This document shows, one piece after another, positions 54,473-63,229 of a stretch of 64,000 bases of DNA; position 1 is the first letter of the stretch, and the number at the start of each line of letters is the position of its first letter. The stretch is from Streptomyces durocortorensis (GTDB lineage Bacteria; Actinomycetota; Actinomycetes; Streptomycetales; Streptomycetaceae), in NCBI RefSeq assembly GCF_031760065.1, contig NZ_CP134500.1, positions 3,596,001 through 3,660,000 of the forward strand, written 5' to 3'. The notes beneath the pieces were generated by a model. That model was not told the DNA's origin and did no database searches. It saw only the letters and a list, made by a program, of their open reading frames with translations. The translations under genes and the position numbers were made by a program.

Positions 54473-55444
54473 GTGAGCGACGTCCGTAATGTGATCATCA
54501 TCGGCTCCGGACCGGCCGGGTACACCGCCGCGCTGTACACCGCCCGCGCCGCGCTCAACCCGTTGGTCTTCGAGGGCGCCGTCACGGCTGGCGGTGCGCT
54601 GATGAACACCACCGACGTGGAGAACTTCCCCGGCTTCCAGGACGGCATCATGGGCCCCGAGCTCATGGACAACATGCGTGCCCAGGCCGAGCGTTTCGGC
54701 GCCGAGCTGGTCCCCGACGATGTGGTCGCGGTCGACCTCACCGGTGACATCAAGACCGTTACCGACACCGCGGGCACCGTCCACCGCGCCAAGTCCGTCA
54801 TCGTGACGACCGGCTCCCAGCACCGCAAGCTCGGACTGCCCAACGAGGACGCCCTCTCCGGACGCGGTGTTTCCTGGTGCGCTACCTGCGACGGGTTCTT
54901 CTTCAAGGACCACGACATCGCCGTGGTCGGCGGCGGCGACACCGCGATGGAAGAGGCGACCTTCCTCTCCCGCTTCGCCAAGTCCGTCACGATCGTCCAC
55001 CGCCGCGACACCCTGCGCGCCTCCAAGGCAATGCAGGACCGGGCCTTCGCCGACCCGAAGATCAAGTTCGCCTGGGACAGCGAGGTCGCCGAGGTGAAGG
55101 GCGACCAGAAGCTCTCCGGTCTGACCCTGCGCAACACCAAGACCGGCGAGACGTCCGAGCTTCCCGTGACCGGCCTGTTCATCGCCGTCGGCCATGACCC
55201 GCGCACCGAGCTCTTCAAGGGGCAGCTGGAGCTCGACGACGAGGGCTACCTGAAGGTCGAGGCGCCCTCCACCCGCACCAACCTGACCGGTGTCTTCGGT
55301 GCCGGAGACGTCGTCGACCACACCTACCGTCAGGCCATCACGGCAGCCGGTACAGGCTGCGCCGCCGCCCTGGACGCCGAACGTTTCCTGGCCGCCCTGG
55401 CCGACGCGGAGCCCGCCGAGCCGGAGAAGACCCCGGCCGTCTGA
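54473..55444 (+). CDS. trxB: Thioredoxin reductase
   Basis: 323 residues from the GTG at 54473, seven bases after GAGGAA. FAD domain: [20 protein letters not shown]. The redox centre is CATC in [16 protein letters not shown], and the NADPH domain has [38 protein letters not shown] is the second FAD motif. It reduces thioredoxin at the expense of NADPH. It is the first gene of the SigR-controlled trxB-trxA pair. Confidence 0.97.
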   Translation: MSDVRNVIIIGSGPAGYTAALYTARAALNPLVFEGAVTAGGALMNTTDVENFPGFQDGIMGPELMDNMRAQAERFGAELVPDDVVAVDLTGDIKTVTDTAGTVHRAKSVIVTTGSQHRKLGLPNEDALSGRGVSWCATCDGFFFKDHDIAVVGGGDTAMEEATFLSRFAKSVTIVHRRDTLRASKAMQDRAFADPKIKFAWDSEVAEVKGDQKLSGLTLRNTKTGETSELPVTGLFIAVGHDPRTELFKGQLELDDEGYLKVEAPSTRTNLTGVFGAGDVVDHTYRQAITAAGTGCAAALDAERFLAALADAEPAEPEKTPAV

Positions 55445-55500
55445 ACTTCCTCATCTCACCCACCCCGAGAGACTCCCCCCGAGAGACTAAGGAGGCCGCC

Positions 55501-55833
55501 GTGGCCGGCGACCTGAAGCACGTTACGGACGACACCTTCGACGAGGTCGTCCTCAAGAGCGAGAAGCCCGTTCTGGTCGACTTCTGGGCCGCCTGGTGCG
55601 GTCCGTGCCGCCAGATCGCCCCCTCGCTGGAGGCGATCGCAGCCGAGCACGGCGACAAGATCGAGATCGTCAAGCTCAACATCGACGAGAACCCGGGGAC
55701 CGCCGCCAAGTACGGCGTGATGTCCATCCCGACCCTGAACGTTTACCAGGGTGGCGAGGTCGCCAAGACCATCGTCGGTGCGAAGCCGAAGGCCGCGATC
55801 CTCCGCGACCTCGAAAGCTTCATCGGCCAGTAG
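55501..55833 (+). CDS. trxA: Thioredoxin
   Basis: 110 residues from a GTG preceded by AAGGAGG. The active site is WCGPC in VDFWAAWCGPCRQIAPSLEA, followed by the cis-proline of MSIPTLNVYQGG. It is 56 bp after trxB and shares its SigR-type promoter. A parS site lies 22 bp after its stop, followed by a terminator. Confidence 0.97.
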   Translation: MAGDLKHVTDDTFDEVVLKSEKPVLVDFWAAWCGPCRQIAPSLEAIAAEHGDKIEIVKLNIDENPGTAAKYGVMSIPTLNVYQGGEVAKTIVGAKPKAAILRDLESFIGQ

Positions 55834-55854
55834 CGGTCTGCGCTCCGGCGCAAT

Positions 55855-55868
55855 GTTTCACGTGAAAC
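55855..55868. other. parS: parS site
   Basis: Perfect GTTTCACGTGAAAC between convergent trxA and GNAT genes, overlapping the first bases of the following hairpin. Confidence 0.94.
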
Positions 55869-55901
55869 GGGCCCACCCCTTGATGAGAGGGTGGGCCCGT
55901 T
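55866..55901. terminator. Terminator between trxA and the GNAT gene
   Basis: A 13-bp perfect stem (55866-55878 with 55889-55901) with a 10-base loop, between convergent stops at 55833 and 55937. The left arm shares three bases with the parS site. Confidence 0.82.
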
Positions 55902-55936
55902 CCGCATGTCAGAGGCAGAGGGAAAGCGGGCCCGAT

Positions 55937-56554
55937 TCAGAGTGGGCGCAGCGCGGGTTCCTTCTGGACCGCCCCCAGGAGCCGGTCCAAGGCCATCTCC
56001 ACGTCCTCCTTCCAGGAGAGCGTCGTCCGCAGCTCCAGCCGCAGCCGCGGGTAGGCGGGGTGCGGCCGCACGGTCTTGAAGCCGACCGCCAGCAGATGGT
56101 CCGCGGGCAGCACACATGCGGTGTCCGTAGAGCGAGCGTTGCCGAACGCCTCGATGGCCTTGAAGCCCCGGCGCAGGACGTCCTTGGCCACGGTCTGCAC
56201 CATGACGCGGCCGAGCCCCTGCCCCTGGTACTCAGGAATGATCAGACCGGTGATGAGCTGAACGGCGTCGGAGGAAACCGGGCTCGTAGGAAAGGCCGTC
56301 GAACGGGGGACGTAGGCGGGAGGGGCGTAGAGAACGAAGCCGACCGGCACGTCATCCACATAGACCACCCGGCCGCAGGAGCCCCACTCCAGGAGGACCG
56401 CGGAGATCCAGGCTTCCTTCTCCAGCTCCGGCTTGCCCGCCTTTACCGCAGCTTCTCCACTGACCGGGTCAAGCTCCCAGAAGACGCACGAGCGGCAGCG
56501 CTCGGGGAGATCCGGAAGGTTGTCCAGGGTGAGTGGTACAAGCCGACGCCCCAT
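55937..56554 (-). CDS. GNAT-family N-acetyltransferase next to parB
   Basis: 205 residues: MGRRLVPLTLDNLPDLPERC starts it, with CRSCVFWELDPVSG near the N terminus. The acetyl-CoA motif is ITGLIIPEYQGQGLGRVMVQ. The protein is conserved between trxA and parB in Streptomyces, but the substrate is not known. The N-terminal CX2C pair (residues 20 and 23) could be a metal or redox site. Confidence 0.88.
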   Translation of the reverse strand: MGRRLVPLTLDNLPDLPERCRSCVFWELDPVSGEAAVKAGKPELEKEAWISAVLLEWGSCGRVVYVDDVPVGFVLYAPPAYVPRSTAFPTSPVSSDAVQLITGLIIPEYQGQGLGRVMVQTVAKDVLRRGFKAIEAFGNARSTDTACVLPADHLLAVGFKTVRPHPAYPRLRLELRTTLSWKEDVEMALDRLLGAVQKEPALRPL

Positions 56555-56794
56555 GACGGCGATACCTCATTTCCCGCGCCCGCCGCAGCGCGTGCGGCTG
56601 CCAGCGCGCTCCGTTCCTGGAACAGGCTGCCGACGAACCCCCCGACGGCACCCAGGCCCAGCCCGACCGTGACAAGCCGACTGCGGCTCACTCTTCGCAA
56701 GGCCCCCGCCCTCCTCTGAGGTCGATCACCATGGATGCGCCATCCCAAACGCATCGTATCCACCCAGAGGTGATGCGGATACCGAGACAGGGCA

Positions 56795-56840
56795 AAGGGC
56801 GGGCCGTGTTCCGGTATGCACCGGAACACGGCCCGCCCTT
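56795..56840 (-). terminator. Terminator after parB
   Basis: A perfect 21-bp stem (56795-56815 with 56820-56840) and a 4-base loop, 17 bp after the parB stop. It is the longest simple stem in the window apart from the 46-bp parS palindrome. The 302-bp gap 56555-56856 holds nothing else that I can support. Confidence 0.9.
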
Positions 56841-56856
56841 CAGAGAGCCCGTCGGC

Positions 56857-57948
56857 TCAGCCCTCGTCGTCCTCCTCGGACGCCTCGGCGAGCCGGTTCT
56901 CCAGCACCCGGCCCTCGCCCGGGGCAAGGCTGCCGAGAATCCGGTCCAGATCCTCCATCGAGGCGAACTCGACGACGATCTTGCCTTTTTTCTGGCCCAG
57001 ATCAACCTTCACCCGGGTCTCGAAACGGTCGGACAGCCGGGTCGCCAGGTCGCTCAGCGCGGGGGACAGCCGCCCACCGGCCCGGGGACCCTTGGGCTTC
57101 GGCGAGCTCGCAGGGCGCGAGCCCATGAGCGTAACGATCTCCTCGACCGCACGCACCGAGAGACCCTCGGCGACGATGCGGTGCGCAAGGCGGTCCTGCT
57201 CCTCGGAGTCGTCCACGGAGAGCAAGGCACGGGCATGGCCGGCCGAAAGAACGCCTGCCGCGACCCGGCGCTGCACGGGCGGCGAGAGCCGCAGAAGTCG
57301 CAGCGTGTTGGAGACCTGGGGGCGGGACCTGCCGATCCGGTCTGCCAGCTGGTCATGCGTGCAGTTGAAGTCCTTGAGCAGCTGGTCGTACGCGGCTGCT
57401 TCCTCCAGCGGGTTCAGCTGAGCCCGGTGAAGGTTCTCCAGCAGCGCGTCCAGCAGCAGCTTCTCGTCGTCCGTGGCGCGGACGATGGTGGGAATCCGCT
57501 CCAGCCCCGCTTCACGGCAGGCCCTCCACCGACGCTCACCCATGATGAGCTCGTAGCGGTCCGGTCCGACCTTGCGTACGACGACCGGCTGGAGCAGGCC
57601 GACCTCCTTCACGGAGGTGACCAGCTCGGCGAGCGCGTCCTCGTCGAAGACCTCACGGGGCTGGCGGGGGTTCGGCGTGATCGCCCCGATCGGCAGCTCG
57701 GCGAAGTAGACGCCAGACGTCGACGCGTCCTGTTCGGACCGGTCCTCGGGGGCGGAGGCGGGCTCCGGCACCACGGGGGCGGACGGCAGCGCGGTCACCT
57801 TTGCGGCGGCCACCCCACGCTCCGACGTCAGAATCGACCCGGTGCCGGACGACGGCGAGCCGCCGGGCGCCGACACCTCCTTCTCCTGGGGTGCGGCCGG
57901 GATCAGTGCACCGAGTCCACGCCCCAGCCCTCTACGACGCTCACTCAC
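56857..57948 (-). CDS. parB: Chromosome-partitioning protein ParB
   Basis: 363 residues. The N terminus ([20 protein letters not shown]) is the ParA-interacting peptide. [20 protein letters not shown] begins the CTP-binding domain, and [17 protein letters not shown] is the ParB/GERR motif. The helix-turn-helix ([20 protein letters not shown]) recognises parS. A C-terminal dimerisation domain ends the protein. Its ATG overlaps the parA stop by four bases, so the two are translationally coupled. It loads at parS sites and slides as a CTP-bound clamp, forming the complex that condenses and segregates the origin region. Confidence 0.97.
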   Translation of the reverse strand: MSERRRGLGRGLGALIPAAPQEKEVSAPGGSPSSGTGSILTSERGVAAAKVTALPSAPVVPEPASAPEDRSEQDASTSGVYFAELPIGAITPNPRQPREVFDEDALAELVTSVKEVGLLQPVVVRKVGPDRYELIMGERRWRACREAGLERIPTIVRATDDEKLLLDALLENLHRAQLNPLEEAAAYDQLLKDFNCTHDQLADRIGRSRPQVSNTLRLLRLSPPVQRRVAAGVLSAGHARALLSVDDSEEQDRLAHRIVAEGLSVRAVEEIVTLMGSRPASSPKPKGPRAGGRLSPALSDLATRLSDRFETRVKVDLGQKKGKIVVEFASMEDLDRILGSLAPGEGRVLENRLAEASEEDDEG

Positions 57949-59021
57949 TGGATGCCCTCCGAAACGTTCTGCTGGCTGTTCTGACTGCCCGGATGGGCGT
58001 GCTGGGCCTCGTAGCGCACCCCGACGCCCCGCAGGGCGATCTCCCGGGCGGCTTCGAGGTAGGAGAGCGAGCCGCTGGACCCGGGGTCATAGGTCAGCAC
58101 GGTCTGCCCGTAGCTCGGGGCCTCCGAGATGCGCACCGACCGCGGGATGCTCGTCCGCAGCACCTCCTTGCCGAAGTGGGTGCGAACCTCTTCGGCGACC
58201 TGCGAGGCGAGCCTTGTCCGGCCGTCGTACATCGTCAGCAGGATCGTCGAGACATGCAGCTCGGGGTTGAGATGCCCCCGCACCAGATCGACGTTCCGCA
58301 GGAGCTGCCCCAGGCCTTCCAGTGCGTAGTACTCGCACTGGATGGGGATCAGCACCTCGGCCCCGGCCACCAGCGCATTGACCGTCAGCAAGCCGAGCGA
58401 GGGCGGGCAGTCGATGAGGATGTAGTCCAGCGGCTGCTCGTAGGCCTGAATGGCCCGCTGAAGCCGGCTCTCCCGTGCCACCAGCGACACCAGCTCGATC
58501 TCCGCACCGGCGAGATCGATGGTGGCGGGGGCACAGAAGAGGCCTTCGACGTCCGGAACGGGCTGGACCACCTCGGAGAGCGGGCGGCTGTCCACCAGAA
58601 CGTCGTAGATCGAGGGGACATCGGCATGGTGATCGATGCCCAGAGCCGTGGAGGCGTTGCCCTGCGGGTCGAGGTCGACCACCAGAACACGCGCACCGTG
58701 CAGAGCCAGGGAGGCAGCAAGGTTGACCGTCGTGGTCGTCTTACCGACCCCGCCCTTCTGGTTGGCCACCACCATGACACGGGTGCGGTCAGGGCGGGGC
58801 AGCCCTTCGCCGGCGCGGCCGAGGGCCTCGACCGCCAGCTGAGCGGCACGGCCGATGGGTGTGTCGTCCATCGGCGGCGGTGTTTCACGTGAAACACCCT
58901 CCCCCGCGGACTCGGTTCGGGGACCGGGGACCGGGTCGGTCATCGGTCCCGCGATGTTGGCGTCGGACCGCAAGGATTCACTCTCCTCGACTTCAGGCTC
59001 GCAATGCACAGAGCCTGCCAT
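57945..59021 (-). CDS. parA: Chromosome-partitioning ATPase ParA
   Basis: 358 residues from the ATG at 59021 ([15 protein letters not shown]), the length usual for Streptomyces ParA. The frame continues open to 59201, which would add 60 residues. The deviant Walker A is [20 protein letters not shown], with [13 protein letters not shown] as motif A'. [20 protein letters not shown] is motif B. About 100 variable residues precede the ATPase domain; they include VSRET encoded by a parS site. ParA drives origin movement during growth and sporulation. Confidence 0.95.
   Translation of the reverse strand: MAGSVHCEPEVEESESLRSDANIAGPMTDPVPGPRTESAGEGVSRETPPPMDDTPIGRAAQLAVEALGRAGEGLPRPDRTRVMVVANQKGGVGKTTTTVNLAASLALHGARVLVVDLDPQGNASTALGIDHHADVPSIYDVLVDSRPLSEVVQPVPDVEGLFCAPATIDLAGAEIELVSLVARESRLQRAIQAYEQPLDYILIDCPPSLGLLTVNALVAGAEVLIPIQCEYYALEGLGQLLRNVDLVRGHLNPELHVSTILLTMYDGRTRLASQVAEEVRTHFGKEVLRTSIPRSVRISEAPSYGQTVLTYDPGSSGSLSYLEAAREIALRGVGVRYEAQHAHPGSQNSQQNVSEGIQ
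58882..58895. other. parS: parS site inside parA
   Basis: Perfect GTTTCACGTGAAAC within a 20-bp palindrome (58879-58898). On the coding strand it codes VSRET. Confidence 0.94.
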
Positions 59022-59167
59022 GCTTTCGGGGTCGTGAACCAGCGAGGCCCGCTGTTCTGTGGACGAATCCGCGGGTGTGGACAACTTGGCCACTCGTCCG
59101 GGCTTGCGGTCACGCGGTGTGGCAGCCGCACGACCGCGGCCGATGATTCCCTGGAGCAGAGAGCGAC

Positions 59168-59181
59168 GTTTCACGTGAAAC
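59168..59181. other. parS: parS site upstream of parA
   Basis: Perfect GTTTCACGTGAAAC about 147 bp before the preferred parA start. If the longer reading frame is used, it would encode FHVK. Confidence 0.94.
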
Positions 59182-59347
59182 ACGATGCCCCCGCCGGGCA
59201 ACTACCAGGCCACGACACTCCGCACGGGGTACGTATGGCCGCCATCCCGGCATACCACTGCTAAGCGGCACAAGAAGCGAAAAGCTCCGCATACCGGCCG
59301 ACCGTACAGAGACCGTCGACCGGACAGCGACTCCCCCGGGACGCCCG

Positions 59348-60064
59348 TCAGCGACGCCTGCGTGTACGTCCCGTCCGGGCTGCCTTGGCCCTCTTTGCGG
59401 CGAACCTCACACCACCCGGACTCTCGCCCACCACCACACGGACCACCGTGGAGAGCGGATCGACCACACCCTCACCGACCTGGAGCACCTCGGTCTCCAC
59501 CACACCGAGCTTGCTCAGCGCGGCCCTGGCGCCGTTGATCTCCTCCTCGGCCGTGTCGCCCTTGAGCGCGAGCATCTCACCGTACGGCTTCAGCAGAGGC
59601 ACCCCCCAGCCCGCCAGCCGGTCCAGCGGTGCCACGGCGCGCGCGGTCACGACATGCACCGGCTGAAGCGTCCCGAGGACCTCCTCGGCCCGGCCGCGTA
59701 CGACCGTGACATGGTCCAGGCCGAGCAGCTCGACGACCTCCTGGAGGAAGTTCGTCCGCCGGAGCAGCGGCTCCAGCAGGGTGATCTTGAGGTCGGGGCG
59801 CACCAGAGCCAGCGGGATACCGGGCAGGCCCGCACCCGAACCCACATCGCAGACGGTGACGCCTTCCGGCACGACCTCGGAGAGCACCGCACAGTTCAGC
59901 AGGTGGCGCTCCCAAAGCCGCGGCACCTCACGCGGGCCGATCAGGCCGCGCTGGACTCCGGCGTCCGCCAGAAGCTCCGCGTACCGGACAGCCTCCGGGA
60001 AGAGCTCTCCGAATACCGCCTGCGCCTCTTCAGGTGCCTGGGGGAGCTCTGCTGCCTCCGTCAC
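59348..60064 (-). CDS. rsmG: 16S rRNA (guanine-527-N7)-methyltransferase RsmG
   Basis: 238 residues from the GTG at 60064, which has GGAAGGAC eight bases upstream; an ATG at 60088 has none. The SAM-binding motif is [20 protein letters not shown], with [20 protein letters not shown] following. The C-terminal tail is very basic (RRRR). It methylates G527 of 16S rRNA and its loss gives low-level streptomycin resistance. It is in the conserved order jag-rsmG-parA. Confidence 0.96.
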   Translation of the reverse strand: MTEAAELPQAPEEAQAVFGELFPEAVRYAELLADAGVQRGLIGPREVPRLWERHLLNCAVLSEVVPEGVTVCDVGSGAGLPGIPLALVRPDLKITLLEPLLRRTNFLQEVVELLGLDHVTVVRGRAEEVLGTLQPVHVVTARAVAPLDRLAGWGVPLLKPYGEMLALKGDTAEEEINGARAALSKLGVVETEVLQVGEGVVDPLSTVVRVVVGESPGGVRFAAKRAKAARTGRTRRRR

Positions 60065-60173
60065 GGGGACCGTCCTTCCATACCGCACTAGCGCACTGTG
60101 GGTGGCTGACTATCAGGCTGACAAAGATCGGCCCCGCCTGCGAACAGACGGGGCCGACAGTACAAGGATCCGG

Positions 60174-60686
60174 TCAGGCCGGGAGAACGACGACGAAGCG
60201 CTGCGGCTCCTCGCCCTCCGACTCGCTCCGGAGACCGGCGGCGGCGATCGCGTCGTGCACGACCTTGCGCTCGAACGGGGTCATCGGGTCCAGCTTCACC
60301 GGCTTGCCCGAGTTCTTGACCTCGTCCGCTGCCTTGGCACCCAACTCGGCGAGGATCTCGCGCTTCTTCGCACGGAATCCGCCGATGTCCAGCATCAGAC
60401 GACTGCGGTCGCCGGTCTCCCGGTGAACGGCCAGTCGCGTCAGCTCCTGGAGCGCCTCCAGGACCTCCCCGTCCCGGCCCACGAGCTTCTGCAGATCGCG
60501 TGCCGAGTCGCTGATGATCGACACCGCGGCCCGGTCCGCCTCGACGTCCATGTCGATATCGCCGTCGAGGTCGGCGATGTCGAGCAGTCCTTCGAGGTAG
60601 TCGGCCGCGATCTCGCCCTCCTGCTCCAGGCGGGTCAGGGTGTCGCTGCCCTCAGCGGCGGCCGTGGAGGTGGTGCCTTCCGTCAC
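60174..60686 (-). CDS. jag: Jag / KhpB-like single-strand nucleic-acid-binding protein
   Basis: 170 residues from the GTG at 60686, eight bases after AAGGAG. KH domain: ISDSARDLQKLVGRDGEVLE. R3H domain: LDPMTPFERKVVHDAIAAAG. An acidic N-terminal 45 residues replaces the Jag-N domain. It is 14 bp after yidC and is likely translated from the same mRNA. It is an RNA-binding partner in the cell-division and wall-synthesis network. Confidence 0.94.
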   Translation of the reverse strand: MTEGTTSTAAAEGSDTLTRLEQEGEIAADYLEGLLDIADLDGDIDMDVEADRAAVSIISDSARDLQKLVGRDGEVLEALQELTRLAVHRETGDRSRLMLDIGGFRAKKREILAELGAKAADEVKNSGKPVKLDPMTPFERKVVHDAIAAAGLRSESEGEEPQRFVVVLPA

Positions 60687-60700
60687 GGATGGACTCCTTC

Positions 60701-61960
60701 TTACTTCTTGGACGGGTGCTTGGGCCGCTGCGGGCCCTTGCGCTGTCCGGACTTGGCTTGGCGTGAGGAGCCGGAGGCGGGCTTGCCCGGGGACTTCGGC
60801 TTGTCGTCCTGCGATGCGTCCTGCTTCTGGAGCGAGGTCTTGGAGCCTGCGGTCCCGCGCTCGGTGTCCTTGGCTCCGCCCGCCGTGGCGGCCGTCTGGC
60901 GCTTCGCCTTGGTCTGGCGCTTGGGCTGCTGACGCTTGTGCGCGGCGCCCTCGGCCTCGGCGGCGGCGGTGTCGCTCTTCAGCACGGTGCCGTCCTCCTG
61001 GGCCGCGAGACCCAGCTTGGCCAGACCGGTGATGAACTTGCGCTCGATGTCGTTGCGGTCGGGACCCTTGGCGACGATCGCCTTGACCATCTTGCGCCGG
61101 GTTCGGCCCCGTACCTGACCGTGAGAGGTCACGCTCTTGAGCACCCGCTGGAGGTAGGCGTCCTGCGCCTTGCTGCCCGGCGTCGGGTTCTGGTTGATCA
61201 CGTACATCTGCTGACCCATGGTCCAGACGTTGGTGGTCAGCCAGTAGACGAGGACACCGACGGGGAAGTTGATGCCCATCACGGCGAAGATGACCGGGAA
61301 GATGTACATCAGCATCTTCTGCTGCTGCATGTACGGGGTCTTCACCGTCAGGTCGACGTTCTTCGTCATCAGCTGGCGCTGGGTGAAGAACTGCGACGCC
61401 GACATCAGCACGATCATCAGCGCGGTGACGACGCGGACGTCCGTCAGGGAGGCGTTGAGCGAGGCGACCTTCTCGGCGCTGTCCGTGAACTTCGCGGCCA
61501 GCGGGGCGCCGAAGATGTGGGCCTGACGCGCGCTGTCGAGCAGATCCTGGTTGATCGCGCCGATCTTCTTGCCCGAGGCGATGGACGACAGCACGTGATA
61601 CAGGGCGAAGAAGAACGGTGACTGCGCCAGGATGGGAAGGCACGAGGAGAGCGGGTTGGTGCCCGTCTCCTTGTACAGCTTCATCATCTCTTCGGACTGA
61701 CGCTGCTTGTCGTTCTTGTAGCGCTCCTGGATCGCCTTCATCTTCGGCTGGAGCACCTGCATATTGCGGGTCGACTTGATCTGCTTCACGAAGAGCGGGA
61801 TCAGGCAGATCCGGATCAGGACCACCAGGGACACGATCGACAGGCCCCAGGCCCACCCGGAGTCATCGCCGAACAGCGCTCCGTAAACCTTGTGGAACTG
61901 GACGATGATCCACGAGACGGGCGTGGTGATAAAGCTGAACAGACTGGCAATCGTGTCCAC
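60701..61960 (-). CDS. yidC: Membrane protein insertase YidC
   Basis: 419 residues from a GTG at 61960. The protein starts [20 protein letters not shown] with no large periplasmic domain, as in Gram-positive Yid[21 protein letters not shown] holds the conserved arginine of the substrate groove, and [20 protein letters not shown] is the family motif. A long basic C-terminal tail (about 310-419, KRQTKAKRQ) probably contacts the ribosome. It inserts membrane proteins with or without SecYEG. Confidence 0.97.
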   Translation of the reverse strand: MDTIASLFSFITTPVSWIIVQFHKVYGALFGDDSGWAWGLSIVSLVVLIRICLIPLFVKQIKSTRNMQVLQPKMKAIQERYKNDKQRQSEEMMKLYKETGTNPLSSCLPILAQSPFFFALYHVLSSIASGKKIGAINQDLLDSARQAHIFGAPLAAKFTDSAEKVASLNASLTDVRVVTALMIVLMSASQFFTQRQLMTKNVDLTVKTPYMQQQKMLMYIFPVIFAVMGINFPVGVLVYWLTTNVWTMGQQMYVINQNPTPGSKAQDAYLQRVLKSVTSHGQVRGRTRRKMVKAIVAKGPDRNDIERKFITGLAKLGLAAQEDGTVLKSDTAAAEAEGAAHKRQQPKRQTKAKRQTAATAGGAKDTERGTAGSKTSLQKQDASQDDKPKSPGKPASGSSRQAKSGQRKGPQRPKHPSKK

Positions 61961-61963
61961 TAA

Positions 61964-62323
61964 TCAGGCTCCTTGAGCATTGGGCGAGGTCTCTGCGGCC
62001 GGGCTCGGAGGTTCGGAGACCGACCCCCCGGACGGCACATCAGCGGCGGGCTCCCCGCCCTTGTCGCCGCGCAGGGCATTGCGCAGCAGCTCGTGCCACC
62101 GCGGACGCTTGCGTGGCGGGACATGATCCACACCGCCGGGCGACCACGGATTGCACCGCAGGATGCGCCAGGCGGTCAGCGCTGTTCCCTTGATGGCACC
62201 GTGCCTGTCGATCGACGTATATCCATAGTGGGAACACGACGGGTAATAGCGGCAGACAGGCCCGAGCAGTGGACTGATCGTCCACTGGTACAGCTTGATG
62301 AGAGCAAGCAACGGGTACTTCAT
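61964..62323 (-). CDS. yidD: Membrane protein insertion efficiency factor YidD
   Basis: 119 residues. [20 protein letters not shown] begins the amphipathic helix, and [20 protein letters not shown] is the YidD motif with its cysteines. [18 protein letters not shown] completes it, followed by a tail of about 45 disordered residues. Its ATG overlaps the rnpA stop by four bases, and yidC starts three bases after its own stop. Confidence 0.96.
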   Translation of the reverse strand: MKYPLLALIKLYQWTISPLLGPVCRYYPSCSHYGYTSIDRHGAIKGTALTAWRILRCNPWSPGGVDHVPPRKRPRWHELLRNALRGDKGGEPAADVPSGGSVSEPPSPAAETSPNAQGA

Positions 62324-62691
62324 CGCGCGCCCCCTCCCAGCAGCCGCTGCAGCGCGGCATCCAGGTCTCGGGCCAGCTGTGCATGGTCGGCGTCGCCCGA
62401 ACCGGGCAGCGCCCGTACGACAACAAGGCTACCGGGGGGCAGCTGAGCCAGCCGGTCGCGGACCAGGTGGCGAAGCTTCCGCTTCACCGCTGTGCGGACG
62501 ACCGCTCCGCCCACGGCCTTGCTGACAACGAAACCCGCACGTGGTGGGGGAACAGTCTCCCCCGTCACGTGCGGGTCCGTTTCACCGCTGCGTAGATGGA
62601 CGACGAGCAGCGGACGCCCGGCTCGACGTCCTCGTCGTACCGCGGTCGCGAAGTCCTCGCGCCGCCTCAGCCGATTCTCGGTAGGCAGCAC
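62320..62691 (-). CDS. rnpA: Ribonuclease P protein component
   Basis: 123 residues from the GTG at 62691 ([20 protein letters not shown]). The RNR-type motif appears as [20 protein letters not shown]. It assists the RNA subunit of RNase P in removing tRNA 5' leaders. An in-frame ATG at 62772 would start inside rpmH and is rejected. A long interrupted inverted repeat lies in the coding sequence at 62534-62575. Confidence 0.96.
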   Translation of the reverse strand: MLPTENRLRRREDFATAVRRGRRAGRPLLVVHLRSGETDPHVTGETVPPPRAGFVVSKAVGGAVVRTAVKRKLRHLVRDRLAQLPPGSLVVVRALPGSGDADHAQLARDLDAALQRLLGGGAR

Positions 62692-62710
62692 GGCATGGAC
62701 CTGTAAGCGA

Positions 62711-62848
62711 TCAGGCGGACAGGCTGCTGCGGCCCTTGCCACGGCGGTTCGCGAGAATCGCGCGGCCGGCACGGGTACGCATGCGCAGACGGAAGCCGTG
62801 GGTCTTGGCGCGACGACGGTTGTTCGGCTGGAAGGTGCGCTTGCTCAC
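62711..62848 (-). CDS. rpmH: 50S ribosomal protein L34
   Basis: 45 residues from the GTG at 62848, with GGAG eight bases upstream: [20 protein letters not shown] then [20 protein letters not shown] and a SLSA end. The gene is short and falls below common ORF-length cut-offs. It leads the conserved rpmH-rnpA-yidD-yidC-jag-rsmG operon. Confidence 0.98.
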
Positions 62849-63068
62849 TCGGGGGCTCCAGAAATGATTCGTGTCTTGGCGGGACATCGCCTGGCTGTCA
62901 CCGTGCGCCCACGAGGAACTCGCGTAAACGCCTTAGTGCACCGCTTCACAATCACAGATCGTGATCTTTGCCCATCGGAGGCAGGCGGCAGCAGCCATCG
63001 ACAACTCGACCTGGTCACGGTACGCGCGGCTACGCCATCCGGTCAAACCGGCTTCGCGCGACCCCCCA
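62849..63068. other. Divergent spacer between rpmH and dnaA, rpmH side
   Basis: No gene. An AGATC-GT-GATCT inverted repeat lies at 62956-62967. The region should carry the rpmH promoter, but I cannot place its -10 and -35 with confidence. Confidence 0.4.
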
Positions 63069-63089
63069 TTGTGCACAGCCTGTGGACAA
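63069..63089. promoter_or_regulatory. Paired DnaA boxes at the dnaA promoter
   Basis: TTGTGCACA (63069-63077, 8 of 9 matches) and, on the minus strand, TTGTCCACA (63081-63089, the Streptomyces consensus) are three bases apart. They lie directly before the dnaA -35, consistent with the known autoregulation by DnaA. Confidence 0.8.
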
Positions 63090-63093
63090 CAAC

Positions 63094-63123
63094 TTGAACC
63101 GCGCGGGTCGGCCTGACTACCGT
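63094..63123 (+). promoter_or_regulatory. dnaA promoter
   Basis: TTGAAC (63094-63099), an 18-bp spacer and TACCGT (63118-63123). The predicted start near 63130 gives a leader of about 100 nt before the GTG at 63230. Confidence 0.7.
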
Positions 63124-63229
63124 GGCTGAACTCCGGTTCTTTTCCTTCCCGACTGCCGGGCCTCACCCGACCCGACCCATCCCGTCCCGAGAACCACACA
63201 TTCGTGGGACATGCGAGAGAGCGTGCCTT

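Noticed and set aside
56443..56829. Small minus-strand frame with a hydrophobic stretch (LVTVGLGLGAVGGFVGSLF)
   Set aside because: It overlaps the GNAT gene in another frame and the parB terminator; no ribosome site. A short membrane peptide cannot be excluded but is not supported.
59022..59201. 60-residue N-terminal extension of ParA
   Set aside because: The frame is open, but the ATG at 59021 gives the usual family length, and the extension would be partly encoded by parS (FHVK) and basic residues.
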